A DNA stretch of 17,998 bases from the NCBI GenBank assembly GCA_021775835.1, contig JAJFHC010000194.1, forward strand, positions 1 to 17,998, read 5' to 3'. Both the position numbers and the translations under genes were made by a program. This stretch comes from Hyphomicrobiales bacterium. Its GTDB lineage: Bacteria; Pseudomonadota; Alphaproteobacteria; Rhizobiales; JAJFHC01. Positions 14,779 through 17,998 of the stretch are shown here, piece after piece (position 1 is the stretch's first letter; each line of letters starts with the position of its first letter). A model generated the notes under the pieces. That model was not told where the DNA came from. It did not search any database and was given only the letters and a program-made list of their open reading frames with translations.

Positions 14779-16219
14779 TGTTTGAAACGTGCAGCGGCGG
14801 AATCCGGTCCTTCCAGGGCATGGCTTCCTCGAGCATCGCGCCAAGCCCCATCAGCCAGTGATCGTGGGATGGACGTGTGCCCAGTTGTATGCCGATGGGC
14901 AGACCGTTCGAATGCATCGCAAGGGGCAATGAAATCGCCGGCGCTCCCGTCACGTTGAAGGGAAAACAGTATTGAACCGGTTTGTCGCCATGGACGATGT
15001 ACTCGACCGGATCGTAACCTGGATGGTTCAGGCCATAGGGCCCGTGCGGCGGTGCGGGAACGGCGCAGGTCGGACTGATCAGGACATCGTAGCGTTCGAA
15101 ATACCGGCCGATGTCGCGTCGCGCCTTGTTGAGAAAATCAAGCGCGTCGAGAAACTTGTGCGGATCCATTGTTCGCGCCAACTCGTAGATCGCCAGCACG
15201 ACGGGCTCCAGCGTGTCGGGACCGACTGTGCGTCCGGTCTTGGCTGCATATCCGTCCAGACGCTTGTGGAATCCGAAGAACCAGAAGTGCGCCATGGCAC
15301 GCGACGCCTCCTCATGATCGAAGGGCAGTGCAGCTTCTTCTACAGTGTAACCCTGATCGTCAAAGTGCTGTGCCACAGCTTTCGTTGCCGCAGCGACTTC
15401 GTGATCGATTGGTGCATCCATCAGTGGGTCTGCCGTCCACGCAACCTTAAGGTCCTTGGGCGGTGCCGAAAGATAACTCGAATAGGATTGATCGGGGCGT
15501 TGAATGACAAACGGATCTCCCGGCTGCGGAGGCGAGAGGCAGTCGAGCATTGCTGCCGTATCTCGCATCGATTTTGACTGGACGAAACTCATGGCAAGAC
15601 CGAATCCGCCTTCGTCCAGTACCGGACCAGCCGAGATCAGGCCACGGGATGGCTTCAGGCCAACGCCGCCACACCACGCGGCGGGGATCCGGATGGAACC
15701 ACCAATATCCGAACCGTGGGCAATTGGAACGATCCCCGCGCTCACGGCGGCCGCACCACCGCCGGTCGACCCTCCGGCTGAATAGCCTTCACGCCACGGT
15801 GTCGACGTGTTGCCGTAGAGCAGGTTTTCCGCAGATGCCGCAATGGAGTACTCGGGCGCATTCGACCGCCCAAGCACGTTTACGCCGGATGCCTTGAGCA
15901 GATTGAAGAAATTGGTGTCGAATTCAGCGACCATGCCTTCACACAACCGCGACCCGAATTCGATCTTACGGCCTTTCTCGTGCGCGCCCACATCCTTGAT
16001 CAGGAATGGAACACCCTTGAAAGGTCCATCACCCAACGTCGATTCATCCAGACCCGAGGTTCGATCCTCATAGACTTCAACCACCGATTTGACTTTGCCA
16101 TCGACGGCATCAATCGCTGCGGTTGCAGCCGCTGCCAGTTCAGTTGGCGACACATCACCCTTGGCCACCAGATCGGCCAGCCCCATTCCATCATACGAGG
16201 CATATTCTTTCAGGTTCAT
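14774..16219 (-). CDS. Amidase-signature family hydrolase
   Basis: The 481-residue protein carries the Lys-cisSer-Ser machinery of this family: K75 in FLIKDVG, S151 in AGGSTGGGAAAV and S175 in HGSDIGGSIRIPAAWCG. The 24-residue Ser-Ser spacing matches fatty acid amide hydrolase. Other landmarks are GRSNAPEY and, near the C-terminus, FNVTGAPAISLPL and LPIGIQLG. The family hydrolyses amides to acid and ammonia or amine; the substrate cannot be told from sequence. It is not GatA, because no gatB or gatC is nearby. ATG 16219 is chosen because the alternative TTG at 16255 lies in the T-tract of a terminator, and GGGAAG stands before this ATG. The stop codon lies inside a palindromic repeat. The upstream same-strand gene encodes a peptide-type binding protein, so the pair may serve uptake and cleavage of an amide. 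Confidence 0.88.
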   Translation of the reverse strand: MNLKEYASYDGMGLADLVAKGDVSPTELAAAATAAIDAVDGKVKSVVEVYEDRTSGLDESTLGDGPFKGVPFLIKDVGAHEKGRKIEFGSRLCEGMVAEFDTNFFNLLKASGVNVLGRSNAPEYSIAASAENLLYGNTSTPWREGYSAGGSTGGGAAAVSAGIVPIAHGSDIGGSIRIPAAWCGGVGLKPSRGLISAGPVLDEGGFGLAMSFVQSKSMRDTAAMLDCLSPPQPGDPFVIQRPDQSYSSYLSAPPKDLKVAWTADPLMDAPIDHEVAAATKAVAQHFDDQGYTVEEAALPFDHEEASRAMAHFWFFGFHKRLDGYAAKTGRTVGPDTLEPVVLAIYELARTMDPHKFLDALDFLNKARRDIGRYFERYDVLISPTCAVPAPPHGPYGLNHPGYDPVEYIVHGDKPVQYCFPFNVTGAPAISLPLAMHSNGLPIGIQLGTRPSHDHWLMGLGAMLEEAMPWKDRIPPLHVSNI

Positions 16220-16253
16220 ACCTATGACTTCCCGTTCTGCCGGTGTCCGGCTC

Positions 16254-16290
16254 AAACAAAAACGCTCCTCCCGACCGAACGGGAGGAGCG
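16254..16290 (-). terminator. Rho-independent terminator of the binding-protein gene
   Basis: CGCTCCTCCCG (16263-16273) and CGGGAGGAGCG (16280-16290) form a perfect GC-rich 11-bp stem with a 6-base loop. On the minus strand it is followed directly by TTTTTGTTT (plus-strand 16254-16262). It lies 43 bases after the stop of the binding-protein gene and 35 bases before the amidase start. It should end most transcription of the former and limit read-through into the latter. Confidence 0.9.
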
Positions 16291-16332
16291 TGCCTTATGC
16301 GGATAATTGACGAACCACAACAAACGTCGCGG

Positions 16333-17922
16333 TCAGACCATCCACCAGCGTTCCATAATCCGCCGGCCGTCGAAGGCCCGGACCCAGGATTGCTCGCCAT
16401 GGGCGATCTTGTCGTTTTTCGCTGTCACCGCATTGGCGAACATCGGGGTGACCACGCCGCCTTCGTCGCGCAGCAGGATCTGCATGTCCCGATACATGGC
16501 CTTGCGTTTTTCCGCGTTGAGTTCACCGCGAGCGGCTACAAGAAGTTCCATGAACTTCGGGTTGTCCCACTGCGTGTCGTTCCACGCGGCACCGGTCGCA
16601 TAACCGGTCGAGAACATGGTATCCTCGGTTGTGTATCCACCCCAATAGCTCGCAACCCACGGCTTCTTGTTCCAGACATTGGACCAATAGCCGTCATTAG
16701 GCTCACGGACGACTTTGATCTTGATTCCGGCCTTGGCGGCCGATGCCTGGTAAAGCTGTGCTGCATCGAGCGCACCGGCAAAGGCGGCATCTGCCGCCCT
16801 GAGTTCTATCGTGATATCGCCCAGACCTGACTTCTCCATATGGAATTTCGCCTTGTCCGCGTCATACGCCGTCTGCTCGATATCCGCGGCGTGGTAACGG
16901 TAAGACGGTCCGATGGGATGGTCATTGCCGACAACACCATGGCCGAAGAGAATCTTCTTGACCAGCTCTTCGCGATCGAGGGCGAATTTCAGAGCCTTGC
17001 GCAGGTGCAGGTTGTCAAAGGGAGGCACCGTCATCTGCATGGGGAAAACATAATGCAGCGGACCGGCGCCCTCTTCCACAGTGATGCCGGATTTCTTGGC
17101 CATCAGGTGGATCGTCTTGAGGTCAACCTGATCGATGGCGTCAACGGCACCCGTAAGCATAGCGGAGTTGCGTGCCGCGGTATCGGCGATTGTCAGAAGC
17201 TCAATCGTATCGGCGTGGGCCCGGCCTTCTTTCCAGTAGTTTGGATTACGTTCAAAATCGGCGCGGACACCAGGGTCAAACTTCTTGACTTTATAGCCGC
17301 CTGAACCACCGGCCTGCCAGTCGATGCCATTGTCCTTCGCCGGATAAATCCCGAACGTGGCCTCATTGAAGTTGAACGGGAAGTCGGCATTGCCGCCGGA
17401 CAATTCGATGACGATCGCATCGGGCCCGTCTTTCTTGATGTTCGTCACCGGCGCCATGATCGGTTTGCCGACCGATTTGGTATCTTCACCACGGTGGTAA
17501 TTGATCGAGGCGATAACATCGTCCGCGGTCATGGTCTTGCCGTTGTGGAACTCAACGCCCTTGCGCAATTTGAACGTCCAGATCTTGGCATCGTCCGATG
17601 CGCCCCACTCGGTCGCAAGAGATGGCGTGAGATTGCCGTCGGGAGCGAGATCTACCAGCGTGTTGGCGACACCGTAGGCCGCAACCCACTGCAGGCCATT
17701 TTCAACCTTTGCCGGATCGAGCGTATCCGAGGTCGACCCATGCCCCATGGCGAGACGCATATGTCCGCCCTTCTTCGGCGTCATGGCCAGGGCCTGATCG
17801 AGCAGGCTCGTGCTGGCGGCCAGCGCTATCCCGAGTGCGCCCGTGCGCCCGATGAACTCCCGGCGCGACATGCGCCCCTTTTTGACTTCTCCAACAAGCC
17901 ATTGCGTGTGTTTGTCTTGCAT
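16333..17922 (-). CDS. ABC transporter substrate-binding protein, family 5 (peptide/nickel/opine type), Tat-exported
   Basis: The 529-residue periplasmic protein begins with a cytoplasmic-looking leader. A twin-arginine motif SRREFI follows at 19-24, then a hydrophobic stretch at 28-41 and a likely cleavage site near ALA at 44-46. The mature part follows the SBP_bac_5 pattern: TLDPAKV near 67-73, LVDLAPDGNLTPSLATEW, WTFKLRKGVEFHNGKTMTADDV (115-136) and RNPNYWKEGRAHAD later. Such proteins deliver peptides, opines, glutathione or other amide-rich ligands to a Dpp/Opp-type importer. Tat export implies folding before translocation. The ATG at 17922 has AAGGAA upstream; the frame is open to a TTG at 17994, but that would put 42 residues ahead of the twin arginines. 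Permease and ATPase genes are not downstream and would have to lie beyond the right edge. A terminator separates it from the amidase gene. Confidence 0.9.
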   Translation of the reverse strand: MQDKHTQWLVGEVKKGRMSRREFIGRTGALGIALAASTSLLDQALAMTPKKGGHMRLAMGHGSTSDTLDPAKVENGLQWVAAYGVANTLVDLAPDGNLTPSLATEWGASDDAKIWTFKLRKGVEFHNGKTMTADDVIASINYHRGEDTKSVGKPIMAPVTNIKKDGPDAIVIELSGGNADFPFNFNEATFGIYPAKDNGIDWQAGGSGGYKVKKFDPGVRADFERNPNYWKEGRAHADTIELLTIADTAARNSAMLTGAVDAIDQVDLKTIHLMAKKSGITVEEGAGPLHYVFPMQMTVPPFDNLHLRKALKFALDREELVKKILFGHGVVGNDHPIGPSYRYHAADIEQTAYDADKAKFHMEKSGLGDITIELRAADAAFAGALDAAQLYQASAAKAGIKIKVVREPNDGYWSNVWNKKPWVASYWGGYTTEDTMFSTGYATGAAWNDTQWDNPKFMELLVAARGELNAEKRKAMYRDMQILLRDEGGVVTPMFANAVTAKNDKIAHGEQSWVRAFDGRRIMERWWMV

Positions 17923-17998
17923 CTTCACGTTTCCTTCCCTGGTACCAGATTCGATGATCTGTTTCGTTGGTGCGCTAAGAAAATTCCAGTTCAAACTT
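17923..17998. other. Upstream region of the binding-protein gene, cut by the window edge
   Basis: Seventy-six bases hold the AAGGAA ribosome binding region of the minus-strand binding-protein gene and an isolated TTGAAC (plus-strand 17989-17994). No matching -10 is visible, so no promoter is called. Whether another gene of the same transporter lies further upstream cannot be seen. Confidence 0.4.

Noticed and set aside
16220..16255. TTG start giving a 493-residue amidase
   Set aside because: The codon lies inside the T-tract of a strong minus-strand terminator. The ATG at 16219 is downstream of it and has a plausible ribosome binding site.

Overview
The window is a GC-rich (roughly 60% by eye) chromosomal segment with dense gene packing, frequent 4-8 bp gene overlaps, TetR/BetI-like and Lrp regulators, a BMP-type nucleoside ABC importer and an intergenic palindrome headed TCTAGAGCAT. 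Together these suggest an alphaproteobacterium, most likely of the Hyphomicrobiales (Rhizobiales) or a close relative. This placement is inference from protein style and repeat type; there is no rRNA or other marker here. I see no phage, insertion sequence, CRISPR array, tRNA or rRNA.

Left part (1-5312): amine or nitrogen catabolism. It begins with the last 41 codons of a ureohydrolase (agmatinase family) on +. Convergent to it is a Rieske non-heme iron oxygenase of the choline/carnitine monooxygenase type. Divergent from the oxygenase is a BetI-like TetR regulator, with a clear palindromic operator over the shared promoters. Next, all on -, come a MetX-like alpha/beta hydrolase, a glutamine-synthetase-fold ligase with altered active-site positions, and an Lrp/AsnC regulator. 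A GS-like ligase beside a Rieske oxygenase and a hydrolase recalls gamma-glutamyl-amide routes such as those for aniline and isopropylamine. The substrate here cannot be read from sequence.

Middle (5326-6144): glyoxalase I (gloA), with a good sigma70 promoter and ribosome binding site, followed by a small uncharacterised gene. A strong Lrp-type inverted repeat lies between lrp and gloA.

Central operon (6304-14718, all +): a nucleoside uptake and breakdown operon of eight tightly packed genes. It encodes a periplasmic BMP binding protein, a double ATPase, two permeases, cytidine deaminase, purine nucleoside phosphorylase, thymidine phosphorylase and phosphopentomutase. Imported nucleosides would be deaminated and phosphorolysed, and the pentose-1-phosphate isomerised to pentose-5-phosphate. 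Neither deoC nor a dedicated repressor is in the window.

Right part (14719-17998): a 52-bp near-perfect palindrome contains the stop codon of an amidase-signature hydrolase (-). Upstream of the amidase is a strong intrinsic terminator ending the transcript of a Tat-exported family 5 (peptide/nickel type) ABC binding protein (-). The permease genes for that binding protein would lie beyond the window edge, if present.

No gene-free stretch exceeds 300 bases. The largest gap (about 230 bases, 5232-5460) is a regulatory region.
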